Positions 21,054 through 28,745 of a stretch of DNA of 64,000 bases are shown here, in pieces (within the stretch, counting starts at the first letter, position 1; every line of letters starts with the position of its first letter). The translations under genes and the position numbers were made by a program. Under the pieces are notes generated by a model. That model was given only the letters and a program-made list of their open reading frames with translations, had not been told where the DNA came from and did no database searches. This stretch comes from Halosimplex halophilum. GTDB taxonomy: Archaea; Halobacteriota; Halobacteria; Halobacteriales; Haloarculaceae. The DNA is taken from positions 558,001-622,000 of the forward strand of contig NZ_ML214297.1 in the NCBI RefSeq assembly GCF_004698125.1. The letters run 5' to 3'.

Positions 21054-21126
21054 ACCACCGCAAGGTGGCCGAGCGGCAAAACGGTCGGGGCCACCGGACC
21101 GGGCACGCCGGTCTCCACCGCCCCCT

Positions 21127-21588
21127 TCAGTAGGTCGGCGGGTCGGTCCCCGGAGGGACGACGAACCGACGGAGGACGGTCCCGAAGCCACCGCCCACGG
21201 CGCCGACGAAGCCGAACAGTGGACCGAGGACCATCAGAAACACCGCGGACAGCAGTGCCCCGTACACGGAGTTCCCCTCGGGCTGGACGAGCCACAGGGC
21301 GAACAGTCCCACCGAGACGGCGACCGCCGAGACGACCAGCCCGATGACCACCGCACGGAAAGCCACGGCGACCCCCTCGTACCACGCGCGACCCAGCGAG
21401 AGTCCGGTGAGAAAGCCGGCGAGCGCGACGACCGCGAGCCCCGTCGTCCCGATCGCCTGTGACAACCCGTCGAAGAACACACCGGCGGAAAACAGGACGA
21501 CCGTCGTCACCGAACCGAACACGACCTGTCGCGGGTGGTCACCGAGGTAGAACTGGTAACTGCCGCCCACCCCCTCTCGAAGGTCCAT
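21127..21588 (-). CDS. hypothetical membrane protein (153 aa, about four segments)
   Basis: I do not recognise a family. Hydrophobic segments are visible around residues 22-40, 45-63, 70-92 and 104-130, with Gly-rich turns, and a short basic C-terminus. ATG 21588 is preferred to an upstream TTG in the same frame. The stretch ttaatt on the minus strand just upstream could be its TATA box. It sits 45 bp downstream of the epimerase gene on the same strand and may be co-transcribed. Confidence 0.7.
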   Translation of the reverse strand: MDLREGVGGSYQFYLGDHPRQVVFGSVTTVVLFSAGVFFDGLSQAIGTTGLAVVALAGFLTGLSLGRAWYEGVAVAFRAVVIGLVVSAVAVSVGLFALWLVQPEGNSVYGALLSAVFLMVLGPLFGFVGAVGGGFGTVLRRFVVPPGTDPPTY

Positions 21589-21633
21589 ACCAACCGCTGA
21601 CGCGGGTGTCAATTAAGTGTTCTGTATGGCCAG

Positions 21634-22554
21634 TTACTCGTACTGGCTGCAGACGCGCCGGACGCCCTCCTCGAAGGAGATCTCGGGTTCCCAGCCGGTG
21701 GCCTCGCGCATCCTGGAGGCGTCGGCCATCGTGTCGTGGACGTAGACGTCCTCGGGGATGGGGTTGTCTTCGTAGACGGGTTCGACGTCGGTGCCCAGTT
21801 CGTCGTTGATGCGGTCGACGAGGGTGTTGAAACTGTACTGCTGGCCGGTGCCGAGGTTGTAGACGCCCGTGAGTTGGTGGTCGGCGGCGAGTTCGAGCCC
21901 GCGGACGATGTCGTCGACGTGGGTGAAGTCCCGGGTTTGCGAGCCGTCGCCCCAGATCTCGGGGTTGCGGCCGTTGGCGATGTCGTCGGCGAACTGCGCG
22001 ATGAGGTTGGCGTACTCGCCCTTGTGCTCCTCCGCACCGTCTTCCATCCCTTGATACACGGAGAAGAAGCGCATGCCGGCCATGGACATGTCGTAGTGGT
22101 TGGCGAAGTACTCGGCGTACTTCTCGCGGGCGAGCTTCGACGCCTCGTAGCCCGTGTTGACCGTCACGTCCATGTCCTCGGGGGAGGGGTCCGTGCGGTC
22201 GCCGTAGATCGACGAGGTGGAGGCGTAGACGACGGTATCGCAGCCGTCCTGGCGGGCCTGGTCGACCGTGTTGACGAACCCCTCGACGTTGACCCGGGCG
22301 CCCCGCGTCGGGTCGTCCTCGTGCATCGCGTAGGAGGACAGCGCCGCGATGTGGAAGACCACGTCCACGTCCGTCGGCAGGTCGTCGTCCAGGACCGACC
22401 CCTCGACGAACTCGACCGACTCGTCGAGGTTGTCGGGCGTCCCCAGATAACAGTCGTCCAGCGCGATCACGTCGTTGTCCGCGGCGAGGTGGTTCGCCAG
22501 GTTCGACCCGATGAACCCCGCGCCGCCCGTGACGAGTACCCGCTTGCCGTCCAT
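21634..22554 (-). CDS. NAD-dependent sugar-nucleotide epimerase (extended SDR)
   Basis: An extended short-chain dehydrogenase of the UDP-glucose 4-epimerase type, 306 aa. The Rossmann motif GGAGFIGSNLA is at residues 8-18. The catalytic YxxxK appears as YEASK (about 147-151), with the Ser of STSSIYG upstream, and a sugar-binding C-terminal half. It probably makes an activated sugar for surface glycans or N-glycosylation. The exact substrate cannot be told. ATG 22554 is chosen because the Rossmann strand starts three residues later. It is divergent from the HrcA-like regulator. Confidence 0.88.
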   Translation of the reverse strand: MDGKRVLVTGGAGFIGSNLANHLAADNDVIALDDCYLGTPDNLDESVEFVEGSVLDDDLPTDVDVVFHIAALSSYAMHEDDPTRGARVNVEGFVNTVDQARQDGCDTVVYASTSSIYGDRTDPSPEDMDVTVNTGYEASKLAREKYAEYFANHYDMSMAGMRFFSVYQGMEDGAEEHKGEYANLIAQFADDIANGRNPEIWGDGSQTRDFTHVDDIVRGLELAADHQLTGVYNLGTGQQYSFNTLVDRINDELGTDVEPVYEDNPIPEDVYVHDTMADASRMREATGWEPEISFEEGVRRVCSQYE

Positions 22555-22696
22555 GGGTCGAGATGTCACTCCGAGCGCAATAAGTCATCCCATTATCGCC
22601 GGGCCGCGAGCGGATCGACCGTGTGAGGGACTGACTGTCGCGGGTTCGAGCCAGCGGGTGGCGAATATTGCCGCGGTCGCGGCCGGCCACCGCCGG

Positions 22697-22706
22697 CTTT
22701 AATAAA
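22697..22706 (+). promoter_or_regulatory. TATA-like box of the HrcA-like regulator gene
   Basis: The sequence ctttaataaa is centred about 27 bp before the ATG at 22728. It predicts a leaderless transcript and supports that start over an in-frame upstream ATG at 22668. Confidence 0.6.
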
Positions 22707-22727
22707 ATCTATGACCAAAATGCGGGT

Positions 22728-23261
22728 ATGTCATCAATCGAGTTGACGCCCAGCCAGAAAAACATCCTGCAGGAGCTGGTCAATCTCTACCGGGAGTCCG
22801 AGAGCGCGGTGAAAGGGGAGGACATCGCCGAGAAGGTCGACCGCAACCCCGGGACGATCCGCAACCAGATGCAGAGTCTCAAGGCCCTCCAACTGGTCGA
22901 GGGCGTCCCCGGTCCGAAGGGCGGGTACAAGCCGACGGCGACCGCCTACGACGCGCTCCAGATCCAGGACATGGACCAGGCCGCCGACGTGCCGCTGGCC
23001 CACAACGGCTCGGACATCGAGGACGCCAACGTCGAGGAGATCGACCTCACCAGCGTCCACCACCCCGAGGAGTGCCGCGCCGAGATCCAGCTGCAGGGGT
23101 CGATCGCCGACTTCCACGAGGGCGACACCATCACCGTCGGCCCGACGCCGCTCTCGAAGCTCCAGATCATCGGCACGCTCGAGGGCAAGGACGACACCAA
23201 CAACAAGCTCATCCTCACCATCGACGACATGCGCGCACCCGCCGGCGAACCCGAGCACTGA
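22728..23261 (+). CDS. winged-helix regulator with HrcA-type DNA-binding domain (PF03444-like)
   Basis: A 177-aa protein. Residues 6-80 match the archaeal HrcA-DNA-binding winged-helix family: LTPSQKNILQELVNLYRES, then GEDIAEKVDRNPGTIRNQM, then GVPGPKGGYKPTATAYDAL. The C-terminal half (about 110-170) is a beta-rich domain, EIQLQGSIADFHEGDTITVG, likely for ligand binding or dimerisation. It is sometimes labelled Rrf2-like, but no Fe-S cysteines are seen: the only Cys is in PEECRAE. The target genes are unknown. It is divergent from the epimerase and upstream of the NADH dehydrogenase. Confidence 0.82.
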   Translation: MSSIELTPSQKNILQELVNLYRESESAVKGEDIAEKVDRNPGTIRNQMQSLKALQLVEGVPGPKGGYKPTATAYDALQIQDMDQAADVPLAHNGSDIEDANVEEIDLTSVHHPEECRAEIQLQGSIADFHEGDTITVGPTPLSKLQIIGTLEGKDDTNNKLILTIDDMRAPAGEPEH

Positions 23262-23493
23262 CCGCGATACCGCCCCGTCGACCGGTCGACTCGCTTCACC
23301 CCCTCGGCTCCCACCGGCTCCGCGCTCCCCGACTCCGATCCGGGCGGCCCCGGGCCCGAGCCGCCCGTCGTTCGTCTCGACTGACTCGATCGGACCCGTC
23401 GATCCTGTATTTTCGTGACAGACGGCCGTCGGAGCGACCGATTCTCGCGACGGATTCGTAGGGTTTGTATCGCCCGCCTCCCGAGTCGGTCGC

Positions 23494-24657
23494 ATGAGCG
23501 ACAACGTCGTCGTGCTCGGGTCCGGTTACGCGGGCGCGGGTGCCGTCAAGAGCCTCGAATCCCACCTCGACGGGCGGGCCAACGTGACCTGGATCTCCGA
23601 CGTGGACTACCACCTCGTGCTCCACGAGTCCCACCGCTGTATCCGCGACCCGAGCGTCCGCGAGAAGGTCACCATCCCGGTCGAGGAGGTCAAGTCGCCG
23701 TCGACGACGTTCCGCCAGGCCACGGTCGAGGGCGTCGACACCGACGAACGGGTCGTCGAACTCGCGGACGGCGACGAGGTGGCCTACGACTACCTGCTGG
23801 TCGGGATCGGCTCGCGCACCGCCTTCTTCGGCATCGAGGGCCTCCGCGAGCACGCCCACACGCTCAAGAGCCTCGACGACGCCCTCTCGATCCACGACGC
23901 CGTCTCCGAGGCCGCCGCGGGCGCCACGCGGGACGACCCCGCGACGGTCGTCGTCGGCGGCGCCGGTCTCTCGGGCATCCAGACCGCCGGCGAGATCGCC
24001 GAGTACCGCGACGACTACGGCGCCAACGTCGACATCGAACTCGTCGAGGGGCTCGACCGCGTGCTGCCCAACAGCGACCCCGAACTGCAGGGCGCGCTCC
24101 GCAAGCGCCTGGAGGCCGCCGACGTGAACATCCACACCGGCGAGTTCATCGGCGAGGTCGACGAGGACACCGTCTACATCGGCGACGACACCGAGATGGA
24201 CTACGACGTGCTCATCTGGACCGGCGGCATCACCGGCCGCGACGCCATCGCGGACGCGAACGTCGACAAGGACGAGCGGAGCAACCGCATCTTCGCCGAC
24301 ATGACCTTCGAGACGGACGACGACCGCGTGTTCGCCATCGGCGACGCCGCGCTGGTCGACCAGCCCGGCGACGACCCCGCGCCGCCGACGGCCCAGGCCG
24401 CCTGGCAGGCCGCCGAGGTCGCCGGCGAGAACCTCGCCCGCCGCGTCAAGGGCCAGCCGCTCACCGAGTGGACCTACGACGACAAGGGCACCGTCGTCTC
24501 CGTCGGCGACGAGGCCGTCGCCCACGACGTGAAGTTCCTCCCCATCTCCACCTTCGGCGGCAAGCCCGCCGAGATCCTCAAGAAGGGCATCGCAGCCCGC
24601 TGGATCGCCGACGTGTCCTCGATCGGCAACGCCATCGACGCCTGGCCCGACATGTGA
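23494..24657 (+). CDS. ndh: type II NADH dehydrogenase (NAD(P)/FAD-dependent oxidoreductase)
   Basis: A single-subunit respiratory-type NADH:quinone oxidoreductase, 387 aa. The FAD-binding motif VVLGSGYAGAGAV is at residues 4-16. A second dinucleotide fold, VVVGGAGLSGIQTAGEIAEY, begins near 150, and the third FAD contact is IGDAALVD at about 285-292. There is no obvious membrane helix, so it would be a peripheral membrane flavoprotein. The quinone-reductase role is inferred from family membership; a sulfide:quinone-like role cannot be excluded, but no catalytic Cys pair is seen. Confidence 0.85.
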   Translation: MSDNVVVLGSGYAGAGAVKSLESHLDGRANVTWISDVDYHLVLHESHRCIRDPSVREKVTIPVEEVKSPSTTFRQATVEGVDTDERVVELADGDEVAYDYLLVGIGSRTAFFGIEGLREHAHTLKSLDDALSIHDAVSEAAAGATRDDPATVVVGGAGLSGIQTAGEIAEYRDDYGANVDIELVEGLDRVLPNSDPELQGALRKRLEAADVNIHTGEFIGEVDEDTVYIGDDTEMDYDVLIWTGGITGRDAIADANVDKDERSNRIFADMTFETDDDRVFAIGDAALVDQPGDDPAPPTAQAAWQAAEVAGENLARRVKGQPLTEWTYDDKGTVVSVGDEAVAHDVKFLPISTFGGKPAEILKKGIAARWIADVSSIGNAIDAWPDM

Positions 24658-24761
24658 CGACGTTCCGGGGAACGAGGCCGGCAGCTCGCTTCGCTCGATC
24701 CCGGTGAATCGCGCTCAGTGCTTCGGACGAGTGCTACCTACAGTCGAGACGTGGAACACTC

Positions 24762-24785
24762 TGTGAGGGACTACAGTAACTCACA
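24762..24785. promoter_or_regulatory. inverted repeat upstream of the DUF7344 gene
   Basis: Arms TGTGAG (24762-24767) and CTCACA (24780-24785) are separated by 12 bases. They lie 25-50 bp upstream of the TATA box at 24811. The site could be an operator or the terminator of the preceding NADH dehydrogenase gene. The resemblance to the bacterial CRP box is probably coincidental in an archaeon. Confidence 0.3.
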
Positions 24786-24810
24786 AAATCATATTATGTG
24801 CTAGAAATAG

Positions 24811-24824
24811 ATTTATTTATATAA
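24811..24824 (+). promoter_or_regulatory. TATA box of the DUF7344 gene
   Basis: tttatttatataag is the most AT-rich promoter-like stretch in the window and lies 28 bp before the ATG at 24852. A leaderless start there fits better than the in-frame GTG at 24825, which would overlap the promoter. Confidence 0.6.
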
Positions 24825-24851
24825 GTGGCGAATATTGCGGTGGTCTCACCC

Positions 24852-25187
24852 ATGACCCCCTCGGAGAGTGCAACATACCGGATTCTCGCACACCGACGCC
24901 GACGCCAACTCCTGCGGTATCTTCAGGACGCCGAAGACAAAGTGGCCCAAGTCGATACCCTCGTTGAGTGCATCGCCCAGGAAGCATCGGACTCCCCGCC
25001 CCCCGACCGTAGGTCGATTCGGATCGGCCTCTATCACCACCAGCTACCGTTTCTGGATGAGAAGGGCGTGATCGATTTCGATCACCGCTCGGAGACAGTT
25101 CGGTATCGGAGCCATCCGAAGCTCGAAGCGGAACTGGAACAAGGTAGTGACGCCGAAACAGCCGACGACGCACCACCGTTCCCCTGA
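24852..25187 (+). CDS. DUF7344 winged-helix-like protein (111 aa)
   Basis: A small ArsR-like winged-helix protein. YRILAHRRRRQLLRYLQD (about residues 8-25) and the region LYHHQLPFLDEKGVIDFD (about 63-80) are the recognised features of the haloarchaeal DUF7344 family, which is often encoded near regulatory or mobile islands. It is presumably a DNA-binding regulator, but its target is unknown. The gene lies in a patch with lower GC and looser third-position bias than its neighbours, suggesting recent acquisition or relaxed selection. Confidence 0.75.
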   Translation: MTPSESATYRILAHRRRRQLLRYLQDAEDKVAQVDTLVECIAQEASDSPPPDRRSIRIGLYHHQLPFLDEKGVIDFDHRSETVRYRSHPKLEAELEQGSDAETADDAPPFP

Positions 25188-25353
25188 ACCGGGCAGTTCA
25201 CCGAGAGCGGCAATCTGTTACGTCACTGTCTGAAATTGGTGTCCGGTTCTACCCACAGGGTCGGATCTACTCGGTCGAGTATTAGACGTGCCCTCGGCCC
25301 AGAAGACAGGCACTCGATAGCAATCACTCAGATAATCACACTAAACATAAGTC

Positions 25354-25368
25354 ACTACAGCGAGTAGT
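25354..25368. promoter_or_regulatory. inverted repeat at the HalOD1 gene promoter
   Basis: Arms ACTAC (25354-25358) and GTAGT (25364-25368) lie between the TATA-like actaaacataag (about 25340-25351) and the GTG start at 25375. This position fits a repressor site. Confidence 0.35.
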
Positions 25369-25374
25369 CACATT

Positions 25375-25644
25375 GTGGATTGTTCTTTCGGAGACGCCCC
25401 AGTCAAGCGCCAGTTCGATTGGTCAACGACAGATCCGAGCCACGCGGTCGTTCTCGGAGTCGCAGAACTGGAAGGTGTAGAAGCGACCCGGCTCCCCGAG
25501 AAGTTTGACACGACCCTATCGGACCACGTTGACCCCGACGCGCTTGACACACTTGTCCGCTCGGAGGCTCGCGTCGTGATCTCGTTCACCTATGAAGAGT
25601 ATTCGATTCAGATCGAGGGAGACACGCTGTTTGCATCGCGCTAG
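25375..25644 (+). CDS. HalOD1 output-domain protein (89 aa)
   Basis: A stand-alone haloarchaeal output domain (HalOD1, PF18545-type): DPSHAVVLGVAELEGVEATRLP, then LSDHVDPDALDTLV, then SFTYEEYSIQI. Such proteins are widespread in Halobacteria, often fused to response regulators, and their output is not known. GTG at 25375 is used, about 25 bp after a TATA-like element, so the mRNA would be leaderless. It lies in the same AT-richer patch as the DUF7344 gene. Confidence 0.8.
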   Translation: MDCSFGDAPVKRQFDWSTTDPSHAVVLGVAELEGVEATRLPEKFDTTLSDHVDPDALDTLVRSEARVVISFTYEEYSIQIEGDTLFASR

Positions 25645-25725
25645 CTATCGGAACAGCAGTTCGCAACCCAAACTGGCCACTCGACTGGACAAAGCATATA
25701 CCGGACTGCCGAATCGTCAGACACG

Positions 25726-26340
25726 ATGCGCGGCGCGCTCCCGGTGGCACTTGCACTACTCCTGGTCGTCGCGGGCTGCAACGCTCCTGCGACCGGTCGT
25801 TCACCGACGACCGAGTCGGCGGACCCAGCGACCGAAACGATGCCCGGTCCGGGACCGAACTCGCCGGTCGCGTCGCCGCGCGAGTCACCGTCGGACCCTC
25901 CCGCGGAGGCGTCCGTTACCCGACCGACATCGGCAACGCCGGTCGCGTTCGATTCCGACGGCACGGCCTGTCCCGACAGCCTCTGGATCGGATTCTCGCG
26001 GACCGACAGAGCGGATATCTGGGCACAGGACGCCGTCCGCGTGAGCTTCACGATCCCGTCGAACAGGTCTCTCTTTCTGGTGACGTACGTGGACGGCGAA
26101 GTCGCGAGCACGTACTTCCGCGCGGACATCGGCGAGGAGGTCGTCACTGCCGACGGGTATCCCCTCGACCTCCGGCGGTCGTACTCCGGGACTCGCGCCG
26201 TCCAGACGGTCGTCTACAGCGACCGGAACGGGAACGGCGAGTTCGACCGCGACGCGGACGGCCCCTGTCTGGTCGACGGGTCGGTCGTCCAGGCCGGACC
26301 CGAACGGCTGAACTTCACGGCGTACGGCGGAACCGAGTAG
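25726..26340 (+). CDS. lipoprotein with DUF7282-like domain (204 aa)
   Basis: An exported lipoprotein. The N-terminal helix LPVALALLLVVAGC ends in a lipobox, with Cys at residue 18 as the lipidation site. A Pro/Ser/Thr-rich linker (about 20-75) leads to a beta domain (about 80-200) with IGFSRTDRADIWAQDAVRV and SDRNGNGEFDRDADGPC. That Ca-binding-like D/N-rich loop resembles the DUF7282 domains in the surface protein at 17.9 kb and in PilC. Two Cys (near 85 and 182) could form a disulfide. Function is unknown; the position suggests an independent transcription unit. Confidence 0.75.
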   Translation: MRGALPVALALLLVVAGCNAPATGRSPTTESADPATETMPGPGPNSPVASPRESPSDPPAEASVTRPTSATPVAFDSDGTACPDSLWIGFSRTDRADIWAQDAVRVSFTIPSNRSLFLVTYVDGEVASTYFRADIGEEVVTADGYPLDLRRSYSGTRAVQTVVYSDRNGNGEFDRDADGPCLVDGSVVQAGPERLNFTAYGGTE

Positions 26341-26411
26341 CGACCGCCCTCGACGGGAGCGATAGGTGAGGCCACAACGTATTTACAGGTGACACGGGTC
26401 CAACCGAACTG

Positions 26412-26594
26412 ATGTCACAGAACCCCCTGGCGAGCCCCGCTGTGAGATACGGTATCGGTGCCTCCGGCGCGCTAGCGGTCGCCGTCGTCGCGTACCTCTT
26501 CCTCGATGGCACGACCCAGCTCGTCGCCTACGCGGTGGCCGTCCTCGACATGATCGTCACGCCGCAGATCCTGAAACGAGCCGCGACCGCCTGA
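26412..26594 (+). CDS. small conserved membrane protein (60 aa)
   Basis: One or two hydrophobic stretches (about residues 14-30 and 33-50) are followed by QILKRAATA. The opening NPLASPAVRYGIGASG and the ending TPQILKRAA look like a conserved haloarchaeal small membrane protein I have seen without a name. No function is known. It is encoded between the lipoprotein and the chemotaxis transducer. Confidence 0.65.
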   Translation: MSQNPLASPAVRYGIGASGALAVAVVAYLFLDGTTQLVAYAVAVLDMIVTPQILKRAATA

Positions 26595-26704
26595 CCCCGG
26601 ACTGGCGAGCCGCGACCGCCCGGCCGCAACCGGCCGGATCGGCCGTTTCAGCGGCTGATACTCGGGCCGGTGTGCTTTTGTCGAGCTAGTCCTCCGAGCT
26701 TGGT

Positions 26705-28663
26705 ATGCCAGCCGAGGGAGCCACCGAACCGGCCGCAGCGACCGGGGGGCTGCGGTCCGGTCTCCGAACCTTCGTCGAGTACATCCCGAGCGGGGACACG
26801 ATCCCCGACGAGGCGTGGCGGCGGCGCCACCGCAACATCCTCCTCGTGGTCCTCGCCCACGTCCCCGTGCTCTTTCTGCTGGGGACCTTCGAGGGGACCG
26901 AGACGACGTTCTCCGGGGCGACGATCCCCGCCATCCCGCTGTCGACCGTCCTGCTGGAGCTCGGAGTCCTGGTCGGGCTGGTCGCCGCGGCGAGCCGCTC
27001 GCGGCTGCCCCGGCGCGCCCGCACCGCGCTCGGTACGGTCAGCCTGCTGACGGCGTCGATCGTCCTCGTCCAGTTCTCCGGCGGGTTCATCGAGGCGCAC
27101 TTCCACTTCTTCGTCGCGATGGCGGTCGTCGCGGTCTACGAGGACTGGTTCCCGTTCGCCCTGGGGATCGGGAAGGTCGTCCTCACCCACGGCGTCTTCG
27201 GGATGATCAATCCCGGTCGGGTGTACAACCACGAGGCCGCGATCGCCAATCCGTGGGCCTGGGGACTGATCCACGGGGTGTTCGTCCTCGCGCTGGCCGC
27301 CGCCCTGATGTCCCACTGGTACTCGACGGAGCGGTCCCGCGAGGAAGCGACCGAGCGGCTCCGCGAGGCCGAACAGAAACGCGAGCAGGTCACCGATCTG
27401 GAGGAGCAGCGGGCGGAGATCGAGCGGGCGAAGGCCGAGGCGGAGGCGGCCCAGGAGCGCGCCGAGGAGCGCCGGCGGGAGGTCGAGCGGCTGAACGACC
27501 ACCTCGAAGCGAAGGCCGACGACTACAGCGCGGCGATGTCGCGGGCCGCGGACGGCGCCCTGTACGTCCGGCTGGACCCCGAGAGCGAGAGCGAGGCGAT
27601 GACGCGGATCGCCGAGGCGTTCAACGAGATGATCGCGGAGACGGAGTCGGCGATGGCGGAGATCCAGGGGTTCGCCGCGGAGGTCGGCGAGGCGAGCGCC
27701 GAGGCCGACGACGGGGCCGCGGCGGTCGAGGAAGCCAGCGAGGCGGTCCGCGAGTCGATCGAGGCGATCTCCGAGGGCGCGAGCGAGCAGTCCGAACAGC
27801 TCGACGCGGTGTCGGCGGAGATGAGCGACCTGTCGGCGACGGTCGAGGAGGTGGCGGCCTCCGCGCAGACGGTCGCCGAGACCTCCCGCGAGACGGCCGA
27901 GATCGCCGACGATGGGGCGGAGACGGCGCGGACGGCGATCGAGAACACGCGGGAGAGCCGCGCGGCGATCGGCTCGACGGCCGACCGGGTCGAGGCGCTC
28001 GACGACCGGATGGCCGAGATCGGGGAGATCGTCGACCTCATCGGCGACGTGGCCGAGCAGACGAACATGCTGGCGCTGAACGCCAACATCGAGGCGGCGC
28101 GGGCCGGCAGCGGCGGCGACGCGGCCGGCGACGGGTTCGCGGTCGTCGCGGAGGAGGTCAAACAGCTCGCCGAGGAGACCCGGGCGTCGGCGACGGAGAT
28201 CGAGGAGCTCGTCGAGGAGACGCAGGCCCAGACGACGGCGACCGTCGAGGAGGCGCGCCGCGCCGAGCGGCGGATGGGCGAGAGCGTCGACGTGGTCGCG
28301 GACGTGGTCGACGCGTTCGAGCGGGTCGCCGAGAACGCAGAGGAGACCGACAGCGGGATCCGGGAGATCAGCGAGACGACCGACGAGCAGGCCGCCAGCA
28401 CCGAGGAGGCGGTCTCGACGGTCGAGGCGGTCGCCGAGATCAGCCGCTCGACCGCCGACGAGAGCGAGCAGGCGGCGGCGACCGCCCGGGAGCAGGCAAC
28501 CGCGATCGCCGAGGTCAGCGGGAACGTCACGTCGCTGAGCGAGCGGGCCGGACGCCTGCAGTCGCTGCTGGGGACCTTCGAGGTCGGCGAGGGGACCGCC
28601 GGCCGGGGAACGCCCGCGGCCGGCGGGACGGTCGCGGTCGAGGACGGCGGCCGGCCGGAGTGA
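26705..28663 (+). CDS. methyl-accepting chemotaxis transducer with multi-spanning sensor
   Basis: A 652-aa taxis transducer. Residues 35-205 hold about six membrane segments with almost no extracellular loop. They contain the histidine-rich motif FIEAHFHFFVAMAVVAVYEDW and a later VLTHGVFGM. A coiled-coil stalk (about 215-275) follows, then a HAMP-like linker, then the methyl-accepting signalling domain with the hairpin tip VDLIGDVAEQTNMLALNANIEAARAG (about 443-468), to which CheW and CheA bind. Glu/Gln-rich methylation helices flank it. The stimulus is unknown; buried His residues could bind a metal or haem (inference). Confidence 0.9.
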   Translation: MPAEGATEPAAATGGLRSGLRTFVEYIPSGDTIPDEAWRRRHRNILLVVLAHVPVLFLLGTFEGTETTFSGATIPAIPLSTVLLELGVLVGLVAAASRSRLPRRARTALGTVSLLTASIVLVQFSGGFIEAHFHFFVAMAVVAVYEDWFPFALGIGKVVLTHGVFGMINPGRVYNHEAAIANPWAWGLIHGVFVLALAAALMSHWYSTERSREEATERLREAEQKREQVTDLEEQRAEIERAKAEAEAAQERAEERRREVERLNDHLEAKADDYSAAMSRAADGALYVRLDPESESEAMTRIAEAFNEMIAETESAMAEIQGFAAEVGEASAEADDGAAAVEEASEAVRESIEAISEGASEQSEQLDAVSAEMSDLSATVEEVAASAQTVAETSRETAEIADDGAETARTAIENTRESRAAIGSTADRVEALDDRMAEIGEIVDLIGDVAEQTNMLALNANIEAARAGSGGDAAGDGFAVVAEEVKQLAEETRASATEIEELVEETQAQTTATVEEARRAERRMGESVDVVADVVDAFERVAENAEETDSGIREISETTDEQAASTEEAVSTVEAVAEISRSTADESEQAAATAREQATAIAEVSGNVTSLSERAGRLQSLLGTFEVGEGTAGRGTPAAGGTVAVEDGGRPE

Positions 28664-28745
28664 GGGCCACCACGATTAAATCGCGTCCCGCACCTAGACT
28701 GGCCATGAGAGAGACGACCCCCTCGCCGTCCCGTCGGTGGTCGCG

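Noticed and set aside
22636-22660. ggttcgagcc resembling a tRNA T-loop
   Set aside because: The flanking bases do not pair as a T-stem and no acceptor, D or anticodon arms can be drawn. It is just promoter-proximal DNA.
22668-22727. An upstream ATG extending the HrcA-like regulator by 20 codons
   Set aside because: It lies upstream of the strong TATA box at 22697, so it would not be on the main transcript.
24762-24785. A CRP-like palindrome TGTGAG-N12-CTCACA
   Set aside because: The spacing differs from the CRP box and archaea lack that system in this form. It is listed only as a generic inverted repeat.
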